From: Onthophagus taurus
Lineage: Eukaryota; Arthropoda; Insecta; Coleoptera; Scarabaeidae
Assembly: GCF_036711975.1 (NCBI RefSeq)
Contig: NC_091972.1
Coordinates: 15,195,001-15,259,000, forward strand
DNA length: 64,000 bases
Reading direction: 5' to 3'
Below the pieces are notes generated by a model. That model saw only the letters and a program-made list of their open reading frames with translations, had not been told where the DNA came from and searched no databases. Both the position numbers and the translations under genes were made by a program. Below are positions 47,801 to 57,351 of the stretch, one piece after another; the first letter of the stretch is position 1, and every line of letters begins with the position of its first letter.

Positions 47801-50800
47801 TTATTGTATTTACATTTATTTAAATTCTATCCTATATGAAAACTTTTTCTAATTTATTATTGAATTATCTTTTTAAGTTCTACCTACATCTGTTAAAACT
47901 GTGCATTCATAGCTTGGTTGAAACTTTTCTTGTTCTGCAGCTGGTCTTTTCATTATTTTGTCCCTATCTTGTTTGTGTTTCCGATCAGCACCCTTCAATT
48001 TGAAGACTTTTATCTGACAAACGGCCGCATGAAGACGTTTTGGAGTTTCGCTTCCCTCGGCTCCCTGATAAGTTTCAACTTGAATTCGAAATGGAACTCC
48101 TTTTTCTCCGCCGTGTTTCTTAGCTGTGAATTCAGTACTGATACAATTAACCTAAAGAAATACAAGAGAAAATATAATTTTTTATGTCGCGATTATTTTT
48201 TTTTTAATTTTTTTACTTTTATGTAAACTCCAACTTCTTTGGTTGGATCCCAATTAAAATGTACAGTGTTTAACCCGGTTTGAACGATATTGCATAATCC
48301 GTATGAAAGAGGAATGTCCACTTCTAAGATTTTATCACCTGGGCGTGCATTTTGCCATAATTTCATTTGCTCTTTTTCCATGTATTGCAAACGGCGTTCG
48401 TGGAAACATATTTTTATGACAGACTGCAAAATTAACGAGAATTAGCTCAGCAAGGTTAATTAATATTTTTTGTACCTTCAACAATTTTCCGCGATATGTT
48501 GATAAATCACCAAGTTTTTTCAATTTAATCTCGTAGCTTTGTCCTTGATTCAAATAAGTTAAAGTGTCCTCATTAACTTTTGTTGCAATACTTGTAGCAG
48601 CTGCTAGAACATATTGAAATCTGCAATCTTCTCCAATTGTTGAAGCACTTGAAACAACACCAAAACCGTCTTGCGATAAAGTAGGTGAAGAGGGAATCAG
48701 ACTATCTATAATTCAAGATTTATTTTATTTAGCTTATAATAATTTGTTGATTTAGCCAGGCTTACTTTCGATGGACGTCTGAAGTCCTGTATTATAACCG
48801 GCTTGACCCAATAATTGGTGCAACGTTGTATTAATTATAGCATTGCTATCACTTATTGAGTTTCCACTTGTGATTACTGTTCCTTGAGTCGTGACTGGAA
48901 CTGTATTATTTTGTCGGGTAATATGAATTGTATTGACATCGTTGGAAATTGGTGGCGACGGAGCTTCTTGTTTGAAAACTGTTAATCCCGATATGGACAA
49001 AATAGAATCGCTGAAACAAATACATCTTTAATTTCTTTAGTTAACCAGTTGGGAAACAATTTTCTTTTACCTCATATTATACGAAGTATTGGATAATTCT
49101 GAACCTAAGCCTTCAATATCGGCGTTAAGATCCGTAATATCGTCTACTTGCCACTGAGGCATTCTTGAAGGTCCTAAAAAATTGAAAAGAAATTAGCGAA
49201 ATTAGATATTAACGAGAAATATGATTCTGATTAGAGGCCAGATGGTTACTATTGGTGATTATTGGTTCACATTTCTAGTGACACATTATCAAAATGAACT
49301 ACAACATTTGACCTTGCATCCGCATATTGAGAGCGTGTTGATAAATAATCGGGGTTTTTGCCTCTTGTCAAATCAACAATATTATTTCTGTTTTTTAATA
49401 TTTTTATTACGCGATAATAATAACATTGCAGTAAATATGATTATATTTTGAGTTGTTTGAGAAGTCAAAACTCAACTCATACACATCACATATAGCCTTC
49501 AACAATCGCAATTGTCGCCTATCTTTTTGTCTAGAGAACCATTTAACACAATAGGTCATGTCGTTAGCAATTGACGTCATGCGATGTCAGTTTAACTTAT
49601 CGGCCGATTGTAAATTATACAACTCAACGCATCTCTTTGTATTTCTCGAGCAGATGATGTTTCTCATTTTTTGTGATAACACAAGCTTTAAAATCTTTGT
49701 TGTTGTATTTTTTTGTCAGACCGTAAACAATTCCCACATGCAATTATATAGAAGAAATATTCAGAATATTGATATGTTTTGTTAGTCATATCGATACTGC
49801 GCATTTTATCCTTGAATGTGATTGTGTTTGTACGCGGATTAGTGAAAGATTAACGTGTGGTAATTTATTCTAGGTTTTAATGAAAGGAACTTTTATTACG
49901 TTTCTTAGAAACACAACTTGTTAGTAGTTAATGAAGAAAAAAATACTCCTTTTTTTTCTTATGGTATTTCAATCGATGAATAGATTGTTTTTGAACTTTG
50001 AAACTCTTATTGATATAACGAATTCGACAAGAAATTTCTTGGAAATTCAATGACTCAACAATAAAGTAAAACGAATCTTTGCATTAGATTTGTTGTGCCT
50101 GGAAAATACATTTTGAAAAAACAGTTGTGTTATTTTATACTAAGTGAAATAAAAGGTAATTACTAAATTCAGTATTTATATAAAATTTTTTATAGTCACT
50201 TATGATATTCAGCACAATGTTTCCATAACGGTTATTATCAAAACGAATCGATCGGATAAAATTAGGGTTGGTACTCGAATCTATGAAAGATAATGTTGAG
50301 CGTAACTATTGACTCATTACCAACATAGAGGGTCTTCCAAAAGTAACGGAGTAAATTCTTTAAAATTAGTAGGAAAAATACATAAGAATGATTGGTGACT
50401 TTGATTTTAGACATCGTTTTTTAGACTTTAATTTTCAATCATTACTCCTCAACACACGACTGCTTGCCAATTAAGAACTTAACTAAAAATGCAAATTGAT
50501 AAGTATTAACAATGGCAAAATTAGAAGCCAATCTACGATAAACTGCCGTCAAAATAACATCGCGATGAGTCACTATCTGAATTTCACAATGAGTGTCAGG
50601 ACCATTCAACGCAGATTAAATAAAACAGGACTCATGGGAAGAATTTCTCGAAATAAATTGTTGCATTAGAGAAGAGAAGTAGAATTAATGAGCTGAGTTA
50701 ACTTTCACAAATAAGTTATTAATACAGGTCAATTTAAGTGAAAATGGTGTTTGACAAACCGAAGTTCAATAGGATAAGATCTGGGGAGAAAATGTATGTT

Positions 50801-53800
50801 CGACGCCGTGCTGCGGATGAGAAAATCGATTACTTATAGACGAAAGCTACTGTTAAGCATATCCACCTCCACGTGGATAAAAGAATAGATGCAGAGATTT
50901 TCGTAGGGATTCTACAAAATTTTGCTAAACCAATCGCAATTTCATAGTAAGATTCAAGGGACATTATAGAATTTGAACATGATACGTTCAACAATATTTC
51001 TGGTCGGTAATGCTTTGCTAATACAAGAAATAACTTGAACTGTTTTGCATCATTATAAATCTCAAATGTAGCAACATCGGCTACGATCTTTCATGACAAA
51101 CACAAATATATTATCGCTGCCTTTATCTACATCAGTTTGTTATATGACAAGATCGCGATGTTCTTTACCCACCAGTCGAGACAATGAAGTCGAGGTCGAT
51201 TGTGAACCGAGACGCTACGACAATCACATTGCATCTCTTGAAAGGCACAAAAAAATGCCTAACAGAATAAATCTGGTTCTGAACGTTACATTTGTTGTAA
51301 AGAGAATTCTCGATAGTTAATAATAGTTAGGTGGGGAAATTTCAGGTAAAATTAGGAATTTTTTTCATTTATTTGTAAAAAATATTACTTTGGATTAAGT
51401 CAGTTCGGATAAGGTATCAGAACCTGATTTAAGCACTCAAAAAACGTTGTACTGTAGGATGATGTGATTTTAGCAAATTAGTACAATCTCATTTCATAAA
51501 TTTTAATGACACTCATACTACTATATCAAAAACAGCTAACACTTCTTTTAAAATATTCAACCACAAAGATAAAAATTCAAAATGGATATTTGGTAGTCTT
51601 GCAAAAGTCTTGCAATCAATTGCAAATAGACTTGGTCACACAATATCTTTTTAGTGGCACTGGGAACTCAAACTGAAACTTGTTGCCCAAGTTGAAAAAC
51701 ACTTCATTTTGAATAATCTTTTTAAGAATCTTTCTGCACAGGATTATGGGTTCTGTAAAAAAAATGTAAGATTGATATCTATTCATTCCCAAAGTGTTAG
51801 CTTTATCACTTCCTCTCCAATATCTTTTACTCGACATGTGCTTCTAAAGTAGTACAAACCAACGTTGCCAAATACAATTAAAAAGGGGACGGAACGGGAT
51901 TCCAGTCTTGCCCAAATCTATTACTTAACGTATTAGTACAATCTTATTATGGTATAAACGACACTTAACATGACTTGTGTTGCTTTAAGTATTTTTCTTA
52001 GATAAACGGAAATATACAAATATATTTTTGGACGTTCTTGATTTTTGAATAGCGTTTTAGAGGAATAAATTAAAATAACCCAACTAACCCAACCCAGAAC
52101 ATCAGCTACTTTCAAAAGTAGTTCGTCAAAGTAGTCATCACTTGATAAAAGTTGTTGCACTGAATAAAAGTTTGTATCCAATGTTTAAAAGGACAAGATA
52201 CGAATAAATATGAAATCTGTGATTTTATCTCTATCGACCTGTATAGTACGATTCCTTGTCAAGCGATAGTGAGAAAATATACTATGCACACAGCACTTAG
52301 AACTAAGTGCTCATCTGCTAGATATGTGTGTGTGCAATACTTAACTCCTATATGTATGTAGAATACGACTACTTTTTACGACGACTACTAAATGGCAATG
52401 AAAAGCCAATTTTTCTTGACTTGTCTTAGCAGTCGCGTGACCAGGAAAGAAAATACTATAATTTAAATGTAAACGCCCTTCAGATTATGCTGGTTATGAT
52501 AATGTTGACTATATTCCAACATTTGAATTAAAAGGGAGCAAGAGATTTCGTTTAACTGGATAGACTACATTAAATGTCGTAAGTGTAATATGTGTCTTTA
52601 TGTTAAAGTTTTTGGTTTACCGGCGATGTCAACTATGATAACAAAAAAAATGGTTTGCTTATGACATAGAGTTTGGAAATCACAGTATTATCATTTTTTA
52701 TACAGTGTGTTTGATTTCAGCTGTCACAGCAGAAATCTTGATTATTGTTGGAGATATGACAAAATGTTATAGAAGGAAAATTGCCCCACGTTTAATATTC
52801 TATTATCTGCCATATTCTAAGAAACAATTGAGCATCAAATGTGTTAGATACAGCAGATAAATTTAAATTTTTAAATGAAACGTGTCCAATCATCAAACTG
52901 TCCAACTGTCACAGCAGATGCCTTTGTTACTGTTGGAGATATGACAAAATGTTATAGAAGGAAAGTTCCCCCACGTTTAATATTCTATTATTTTCCATAT
53001 TCTAATGGTGTGTTCACACATTGCGTGGCAGCAACACATGGCGTTCGCAGGACATAATTTTGCCACGCGCAAAAATGGACATGTAAACACATCCAAGCAC
53101 CATGCAGCATGTCGTGCAATCGAATGCCACGCAATGTGAACATGAAATGTGTTAGATACAGCGGATAAACTCAAATTTTTACATGGAATGTGTCCAATTA
53201 TGAAGCTATACAATAATTTAGTTACAATGATATACCACATTAGTTGTAACATGCTCCGAGTCAAAAGCGTTACTATTAAGAGCATTGAAAACAACGCATT
53301 CATTTAATTTTCATATTTTCGTACTTTTCTGAATATTTATGCATCTGATAGTAAAAGTGAAAGAAAGCTTTTAAAAATTTAGAAGAATGTTCTAAAAGAA
53401 ACTTCTTTATGGAAGAAATAATTTCGGCCCCAAGTATCATGAACAATATTTAAAGCAGACGACGTCTTCGAAATCTTCACTTTTGCTCTCAGATGTATAA
53501 ATATTGAGAAAAATATGAAAATTAGATGAATTCGTAGATTTCCATGTTGTTAATAGAAACGCTCGAGATTCTGAGCATATTATAAATAATGTGATATGTC
53601 ATTATAGCTTTATTTTTTAATAGTTTTATTATACGTAACAAAATTGGGCACTTGCTTTTTTGAATATGGTAAATAATAGAATGTTAAGTATGGAGCAACT
53701 TTCCTTCTATAACATTTTGTGATATCTCCAACAATAGTCGAGATATCTGTTGTGACTGATTGAGTAATTTGTGATTAACCTTTGTACATAATTTTCAGAG

Positions 53801-56426
53801 ATCTTACACGATTTTACATTCACAATTATTTAAAGTGATTTTGTTACTATCTAATCATCATTTTATGGAATGCAAAAAAGTGCATAATTGCGTGTTATAA
53901 AATTTTGCCCACTTCAGATTTCTACTATCCATGCCAAAAGTTAAGGCGAATTAAGGAGATCGATGTCTTCACAACCGCTAGACGAAAAAAATTGCGGTAA
54001 AGTTTGATGTAATCACTAAATATTTCCACCATATCTGAATTTGAACCTTTTCGGCTCTACGGTTTTCGGAAAAGATGGTGCTGGTGCGAGTTCCAGAGAG
54101 AACGTCGCGCCTTTATTTCTTTATGTAAGTAAGATAAAGGCGCGACGTATTATCTAGAACACACCATCTTTTCCGATTGGCCGGAACCCCTCTCCCCCCG
54201 TACTTTTTCATTTAGCTCGCGATAAAAAGAAAACCGCAGTGCCGAAAATGTTCAAATTTAGATATGTTACCTGGAAATGTTTAGTGATTACAACAAACTT
54301 TACCGCAATAATTTTTCATCTAGCGGTTGCGAAGATATCGTTCTCTAAAGTGGGGTCCTTGACTTTTGGCACGGACAGTAATAAAGTGTAAAAGACACTT
54401 TGATAAAAATTATTCACTAAAAATAGATAGCTTACAAAATTTTTTTGAAATAATTTTATAAAAAAAAACTACTTATTACGGAACACAAAATTTAAGTAAA
54501 AAAATCTGAGTTGCTTTATTGCATTTTTAACGAAAATTTAGTTATTTACAACAAGTATCGTGTGCAAAGTGTCGAGATAACAAGTTTAAGATAAGGTTCC
54601 TAACTGTTTTACAACAAAATAAGTATGTTTTTAAAAACGGTGTTTCGAAAGTTCTATTCCCGTCGAAATGTCTCTAATGTTCTGACGTCAAATGAGAGCT
54701 CGTTAAATGAAACGAGATTATCGACGATCTATCAGTTCGCTTAAATATGTATAAAACTGGAAGATATGTGGCCTTATGTACATCGCGATCTATATCTAGA
54801 AGCGGACCGACGGTCTTGCGTAAAAAGTCGGAGAGTTATTTTTGATGGAAGCCACTCCAGTTTTCTTTTTAAAACCAATGAGTCGATAAGCATCCAGTTA
54901 TTAAAATTTAATAATAGAATGAACGTGCGTAGACAACACGGAGGCTTTCAGGAATTTTTTTTTTGTAAATCGAGATTTATTGTTCGTTTATATCAAATGG
55001 GACGTATCTTCAATCATAATCATGATAAATTGGTTACGTAGAAAGATATAAAGTAGATCATACATGTTTTAAATAACTTTTTGTTGTTATATTAAAGTTG
55101 CAATGCGCTTATCTAATCGATTATCTATGTCACATCAACTACCAATCTGAATTTTATAAACCTCACGTTATTAATCTCGTTAATAGTAATAAAAATCGTT
55201 TTTATATTACAACGTGAATGTAATTTGAATACTTTATTACGAACGTTTTTGTGGTATCGATAGGTTTAAGTACTTAAAAAAAAAGAGCACGTGATTGGTT
55301 AACAAAACCTTCTAACGGAAAATTCCATTTAATTCGTTTTCATTAAGCCTCGAAAATGAAGACCATCTTGATATATTTATTACGTCCAGATAATTTACCG
55401 TTAAACGGGAACTGGCATAGATTTATCAAATTCCCCAGAGATAAATAGATCTAATTATAAAACAGAAATATATAGATAGAATCTAAACAGCTTTTCGACG
55501 TGGTGAAATTTTTTCATATCTCAAAATTTAACGCCATTGTTAAACACTAAAATATTGTATGTACACATCAAAAGATTGCTAATTAAAGATAAGGAAACAG
55601 AACAAAGTAGTTTTAAAATAAATATTATTAAGTTTAAGTTAGAATTATGGAAAATATTTTGAAAACGAATTATGTTTTCTATAGTGCGTATCTAGATTCT
55701 TCTAAATATTATTATTCTTCATAGAATCGTTCGAAAATTATTACAATTTTAAATTACATTCGAGTTTGATTAATATCGGAATTCTAAGAATAAAAATTCT
55801 AATAAATATTGAAATGAATATCCATTTGAAAGTGATGTCACAAATGTGTAGTCTAGAAGACATTATTCGAGTATTGATACGACTCATTATTACGACGATA
55901 TGTATGTAATAATCTGACTTGACCAATATTTGCTCGTTTGCAAACAAACGATAACCGACATGCGCAAGGGTAAAGTATCAACGGGTCGTCGTCGATGTTT
56001 ACTCTCTATACTTTTATTGGTGTTTCATTCTTGGCGAAACTAGTACATTTTGAATAAAATGGGTGTACGATGATATTAAAACAAAATTTCGTTAAACAAT
56101 TCATAAAATGTTTATTAATCACGCATTTACTTACCACTTTGGGAATCCACTTTCCTACTGGAATTTTGATGATTGTTGGAATCTGCAGTTTTTAAAACTT
56201 TAACAGCTGTGGCCTTGATCTTGGTCGTTTCCGGTACCGTGTGTTCAGGTTTGCGCTTGCGCGAGTTTTTTCCGCCACCGAACTGACTTTCGTCGATCTT
56301 AAGCCCGTTGGTCCAGTTAAAGTATTCCTCGTTTTCCATGTTAACGTCTATGGCCAAATTCCAATTGTTCTTCTCGACGCCGTCCTCTACGATGATCTCG
56401 GCGTTCTCGTAAATTTGGAAATCCAT
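32263..56426 (-). CDS. gem: CP2/grainyhead-family transcription factor, TFCP2 / gemini-like
   Basis: TFCP2-type factors are nuclear DNA-binding proteins that act as oligomers. Ten coding exons on the - strand, from 5' to 3', are 56426-56135, 49173-49071, 49010-48766, 48705-48476, 48423-48217, 48151-47888, 43813-43758, 33243-33096, 32804-32608 and 32551-32263. They close exactly (2031 nt, 676 aa). The CP2 DNA-binding domain is seen in [59 protein letters not shown] and [24 protein letters not shown]-like domain follows ([39 protein letters not shown]) and then the C-terminal oligomerisation region ([18 protein letters not shown]). The protein is longer at the N-terminus than vertebrate TFCP2. 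The order of domains identifies the CP2/LSF branch; the symbol follows the Drosophila orthologue. Confidence 0.9.
33096..33243 (-). CDS. gem: CP2 gene, Pro/Ser-rich linker exon
   Basis: Encodes [17 protein letters not shown], then APPSPPSPK and [13 protein letters not shown], with donor GC/GTAAGT at 33095. It begins one base inside a codon, which needs a phase-2 exon before it. The microexon at 43758-43813 provides exactly that. Confidence 0.85.
33890..35247 (+). mobile_element. hAT-like element, copy 2 (inverted relative of the 19.3-kb copy)
   Basis: The right end has the same CACTAGTGGTGGAACGG-type terminus read outward (ending about 35247) and CCGGATATCCG subterminal palindromes. The left flank (33930-34200) matches 21180-21345 in inverted orientation. 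The middle holds about four ~180-bp monomers (34140-34890). 34928-35165 encodes [15 protein letters not shown], then [15 protein letters not shown] and NSCEWWRTS, a transposase fragment preceding the hAT dimerisation region. It is shorter than copy 1 (about 1.36 versus 2.07 kb), mainly because it has fewer satellite units. Confidence 0.6.
34140..34890. repeat. dimeric satellite inside hAT copy 2 (about four monomers)
   Basis: The reverse complement gives the same alternating A and B monomers as at 19678-21180 (for example 'ACAAGGATCCTTCAAG' near 34190 and 34552, and 'GTCGATCATTTCAAAAA' near 34445 and 34810). The spacing of about 362 bp between like monomers is the same. Confidence 0.8.
36140..36310 (-). 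mobile_element. DUF4817-type transposase relic, N-terminal helix-turn-helix
   Basis: The - strand reads [20 protein letters not shown], then [20 protein letters not shown], then [11 protein letters not shown], followed by a stop. This is the standard N-terminal domain of the mariner-like elements whose C-terminal part is seen at 13161-13490. Only this domain remains here. Confidence 0.7.
37619..37888 (-). CDS. possible small nested gene of unknown function
   Basis: An ATG at 37888 opens an 89-residue frame ([19 protein letters not shown]..., ending [14 protein letters not shown]). It lies in a stretch clearly richer in G+C than the surrounding intron. TATATAAAT at 37985-37977 on the same strand sits about 90 bp upstream, as a TATA box could. 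It resembles no family I know, has no evident signal peptide, and has KR/RR pairs and four cysteines. A second open stretch follows at 37569-37246. It may be a nested gene, an alternative 5' exon of the CP2 gene, or chance. Confidence 0.25.
   Translation of the reverse strand: MVFFKLPRGSKARHRQEWCTEKFCKPQPTAAPVKLMRRSLSTPSCRSSYYFSSTSDDKSVISGSAQAVKRKSSLEKIYFCHGRNCMALI
38000..38560. promoter_or_regulatory. CpG-dense block in the CP2 intron, possible alternative promoter
   Basis: Between about 38040 and 38520 CG dinucleotides are frequent (for example GCGGCGACGGCG near 38258), unlike the AT-rich neighbourhood. Several CAGT/initiator-like motifs occur. In AT-rich insect genomes such islands often mark promoters or 5' exons. 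The direction is not decided; - strand use would agree with the CP2 gene and the TATA at 37985. Confidence 0.3.
42280..43642 (+). mobile_element. Tc1-type transposon, internal deletion derivative with ~360-bp inverted repeats
   Basis: Both ends read CACTCxGCGGCATAAAA inward and are flanked by TA (42278-42279 and 43643-43644), the Tc1/mariner target. The terminal inverted repeats extend to about 42645 and 43275. The 1363-bp element keeps the N-terminal part of a transposase (42684-42960: [20 protein letters not shown], then [20 protein letters not shown]) and the C-terminal part (42990-43160: [20 protein letters not shown]). The middle with most of the catalytic core is lost. It sits 115 bp from the CP2 microexon. 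Confidence 0.85.
43758..43813 (-). CDS. gem: 56-bp microexon of the CP2 gene
   Basis: On the - strand: acceptor TTGTTTCAG, 56 bp encoding [18 protein letters not shown] plus two bases, then donor G/GTAAGTAC. It is phase 0 at the start, matching an exon end at 47888 with donor GTAGGT, and phase 2 at the end, matching the exon at 33243. Without it the two flanking exons are out of frame. It lies between a Tc1 derivative and a piggyBac element. Confidence 0.8.
43995..44029. repeat. perfect 14-bp inverted repeat, 7-nt loop
   Basis: TATTTTTTGAGTAT (43995-44008) and ATACTCAAAAAATA (44016-44029) can form a perfect hairpin. It lies in the intron between the microexon and the piggyBac insertion. It could be the remains of a small element or have no function. 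Confidence 0.7.
44126..46429 (-). mobile_element. complete piggyBac-family transposon
   Basis: The 2304-bp element starts CCCTCG and ends CGAGGG and is flanked on both sides by TTAA (44122-44125 and 46430-46433), the piggyBac target. Subterminal motifs CGGGTCAATTAGACCC (left) and CCCGGGTCACAATGACCC (right) are related palindromes. It contains one uninterrupted transposase gene on the - strand. Intact ends, intact target sites and an open frame suggest a young, possibly still active copy. Confidence 0.95.
44260..45963 (-). CDS. piggyBac transposase, intact, 567 aa
   Basis: DDE transposase (DDE_Tnp_1_7 family) that cuts at TTAA and pastes without a footprint. The protein has an acidic N-terminus (residues 8-55), the piggyBac core from about 90 to 450, and a C-terminal Cys/His-rich finger (C528 to C564). 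The catalytic aspartates appear to be D233 (GTVDEQL), D311 (ITTDNFF) and D412 (SGVDTLD). Their spacing of 78 and 101 residues is that of the original piggyBac transposase (268, 346, 447). No stop or frameshift is present. The ATG at 45963 is the first in frame, about 470 bp inside the right end. Confidence 0.95.
   Translation of the reverse strand: MENTTNFSDFARDEEDDEFSEEESCSTMSDVEPEMQDSEADIFTASESDEEDNDNRSETICNRTWKYIAPKSVECPQSVHQSGSLTNKSRNVKSIEECFKLFMDDSIIANIVTHTNQRANAHYATDFHSWKEVDSIEIYAVLGLLLLIGRFRESRESRNDLWRKDNVLSRQMYTVVMARDRFKDILRFIRFDNTETREDRKKVDKLAPIREVSDMFAANCRESYEASNTGTVDEQLVTYRGRCPFKVYMPSKPGKYGIKIWTLCDAKTYYCCNFDIYLGKIGQIPEKDQGQRVVKQLTDFWKNSNRVITTDNFFTSIILAEYLLDNGCFLVGTIRKNRKDLPKSIVGTYHREQYSSQFLFTNKLTLVSYVPKIRKCVVLLSSIHHEFSISNSENNFKPEIIKYYNSTKSGVDTLDKLLREYTCRRSTRRWPMSLFQNFIDIAAYNALVIWITKNPEWESKSSMKNKRKIFLEILAKELVTEYIERRAQRFENNATGLHKHIAQAFEAYGRPIRRKNQTPQTSSKRSRCHVCVGNDNKYSKKCEQCNNFICHNHTVPTKILCIDCSST
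46434..47883 (-). other. CP2 intron sequence beyond the piggyBac
   Basis: AT-rich intron between the microexon side and the exon ending at 47888. It holds a perfect 11-bp inverted repeat (47157-47184) and an ACTTTTGGCATGGATAG end motif (47459-47477) shared with the foldback element at 53925. No gene is seen. Confidence 0.5.
47157..47184. repeat. perfect 11-bp inverted repeat, 6-nt loop
   Basis: CTGGATCACAT (47157-47167) pairs with ATGTGATCCAG (47174-47184). No run of T follows and this is eukaryotic DNA, so it is not read as a terminator. Confidence 0.7.
47888..48705 (-). CDS. gem: CP2 gene, exons for the DNA-binding domain
   Basis: Three exons, 48705-48476, 48423-48217 and 48151-47888, carry the core of the CP2 domain from [15 protein letters not shown] to [13 protein letters not shown]. 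The donor of the last exon is read as GAT/GTAGGT because only this gives phase 0, as required by the microexon. The nearby alternative, four bases on (GTAG/GTAGAA), would break the frame. Confidence 0.88.
48766..49173 (-). CDS. gem: CP2 gene, N-terminal region exons 2 and 3
   Basis: Exon 49173-49071 encodes [20 protein letters not shown]...ELSNTSYNM. Exon 49010-48766 encodes a Ser/Thr/Asn-rich part with [14 protein letters not shown], a good sumoylation-type core (F-K-Q-E), and [15 protein letters not shown]. All junctions keep frame (phases 1, 2, 1). Confidence 0.85.
50560..50960 (+). mobile_element. Tc1-like transposase relic
   Basis: The + strand gives [20 protein letters not shown] (helix-turn-helix), then [20 protein letters not shown] and [11 protein letters not shown] (matching SDESKF...G...YVRR), then TKATVKH and [13 protein letters not shown]. 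The order fits Tc1 transposases. Several stops are present, and the first catalytic D is replaced (FDKPKF instead of xDESKF). Confidence 0.75.
52700..53780. repeat. duplicated and inverted repeat unit, probably a non-autonomous DNA element
   Basis: A unit beginning CTGTCACAGCAGA, with 'GTTGGAGATATGACAAAATG' and 'TTATAGAAGGAAA', occurs at 52721 and again at 52906 (direct, about 185 bp apart). It occurs once inverted at about 53760-53660. The outer direct copy and the inverted copy could be terminal repeats of one ~1.05-kb element. The second copy carries a MITE insertion. Confidence 0.6.
53008..53142. mobile_element. MITE of about 135 bp nested in the second repeat unit
   Basis: Comparison of the two direct repeat units shows extra DNA in the second one, after CCATATTCTA. 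Its ends are inverted: TGTTCACACATTGCGTGGCA (53011-53030) and TGCCACGCAATGTGAACA (53125-53142). It has no coding capacity. The target duplication is not clear, so the superfamily is open. Confidence 0.65.
53925..54380. mobile_element. foldback/MITE-like palindrome of about 455 bp
   Basis: The left arm (53930-54060: ATGCCAAAAGTTAAGG, AACCGCTAGACGAAAAAAAT, TTGCGGTAAAGTTTG, GTAATCACTAAA) is repeated inverted in the right arm (54380-54250). In the centre GCGCCTTTA...TAAAGGCGC forms a second hairpin (54109-54143). No ORF. The end motif ACTATCCATGCCAAAAGT also occurs alone at 47459-47477. Confidence 0.7.
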
Positions 56427-56477
56427 AATACCACAACAAACCGAACCGGCGCGCTTGGGCTCGGCCCGTTCTAAGAT
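56135..56477 (-). CDS. gem: CP2 gene, first resolved coding exon
   Basis: The exon starts behind a strong polypyrimidine acceptor (TTTTTTTTTTGTAG at 56478). The ATG at 56426 gives [16 protein letters not shown]..., an acidic N-terminus and then the basic segment NSRKRKPEH, a likely nuclear localisation signal. The 51 bases before this ATG are also open and in phase 0, so a longer N-terminus from an upstream exon is possible. The donor is G/GTAAGT. Confidence 0.8.
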
Positions 56478-56689
56478 CTACAAAAAAAAAATCCGAAGAA
56501 GCGACTATCTACTGTGGGACCGAAACTATGGTCGCATTCATTAGAACATCACGAAAAACGAATTGTAGAGTTTTTTGATCCCTGTCGTTTCCCGTTGACG
56601 ATGATTTTGTAGCAAGTTATTATCGACGTGCATCATCTTGATGTGCAAATTGTGGCATTCGCTATCCATTTAATCGCGTGATAAAGGTG

Positions 56690-57351
56690 TTAACGCGTTT
56701 TCCTTCTGTTCGTCGTTGATGTTGGTCACCACCGTCCAGACCCCTTTTCGGAAGCCGTCTTCTGCACACCCAACCAATGTCTTCTGATTTTGTCGTTTCT
56801 TTGCAGTGCCGTCTTGGCGAAATCTTCTCGTTACGTTGTTTTATATTCGCCACTCTACCTATTCTATTGCTTTTGTTTGGGGTTGTATCTTGTTTACCAA
56901 CCGACCAACCGTTAATAGAGATGGGTGGATATCAAGTGTCCACGGAGAAGATCTTTGTGCCCAACAACAAACACATACTGGTTTGGAACGCGTACTGGCG
57001 ATATAAGCGAATCGCGGCCTTTATCTCGAAAGCCGTCTTATCACGTTCGGTCCGAAATCCTGACTGTTGAGTCGATTGGACGTTCGTGTCGGTGCTGCAC
57101 TGGCGATAATTCCCTTCAATTAAGGCCTCCGCGAGAGACACAAACACACACGACAGGCGTTTTCCGCGATTCGTCGCGTCGCCTCCTCCGTTAACTGCTG
57201 CTAGTTCACCCAACTTCGTCCCCTCTTCTTTTCGCGTTTGTGAATCCTGAAGCCGGACCTTCGCGGCAAACCGTCTACTTTCCAACTGTGCGCCTTGTTC
57301 GACCACAAATTTTCTTCTGTTGTACGCAGGAACGGATGCATCAGAATCTAA
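56690..57351 (-). other. GC-richer block upstream of the CP2 gene, probable 5' exon(s) and promoter area
   Basis: This block is richer in G+C and CpG than its surroundings. A - strand frame starting behind an acceptor-like TTATTTTTTAG (57352) reads SDASVPAYNRRKFVVEQGAQ and continues open to 56932. It may be an upstream coding exon, an untranslated exon that happens to be open, or part of another gene. No donor leading to 56477 could be fixed with confidence. Confidence 0.4.

Larger units (their letters stand above)
49174..56134 (-). other. 7-kb intron of the CP2 gene
   Basis: Bounded by donor G/GTAAGT at 56134 and acceptor TTTTAG at 49174. It contains a Tc1 relic (50560-50960), a duplicated repeat with a nested MITE (52700-53780) and a foldback element (53925-54380). 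The stretches 49200-50550, 50970-52690 and 54390-56130 show nothing I can assign. Confidence 0.65.

Noticed and set aside
54766..55041. 91-codon + strand frame in the CP2 intron
   Set aside because: Composition is like translated AT-rich intron DNA, with no family resemblance and no exon-like splice sites.
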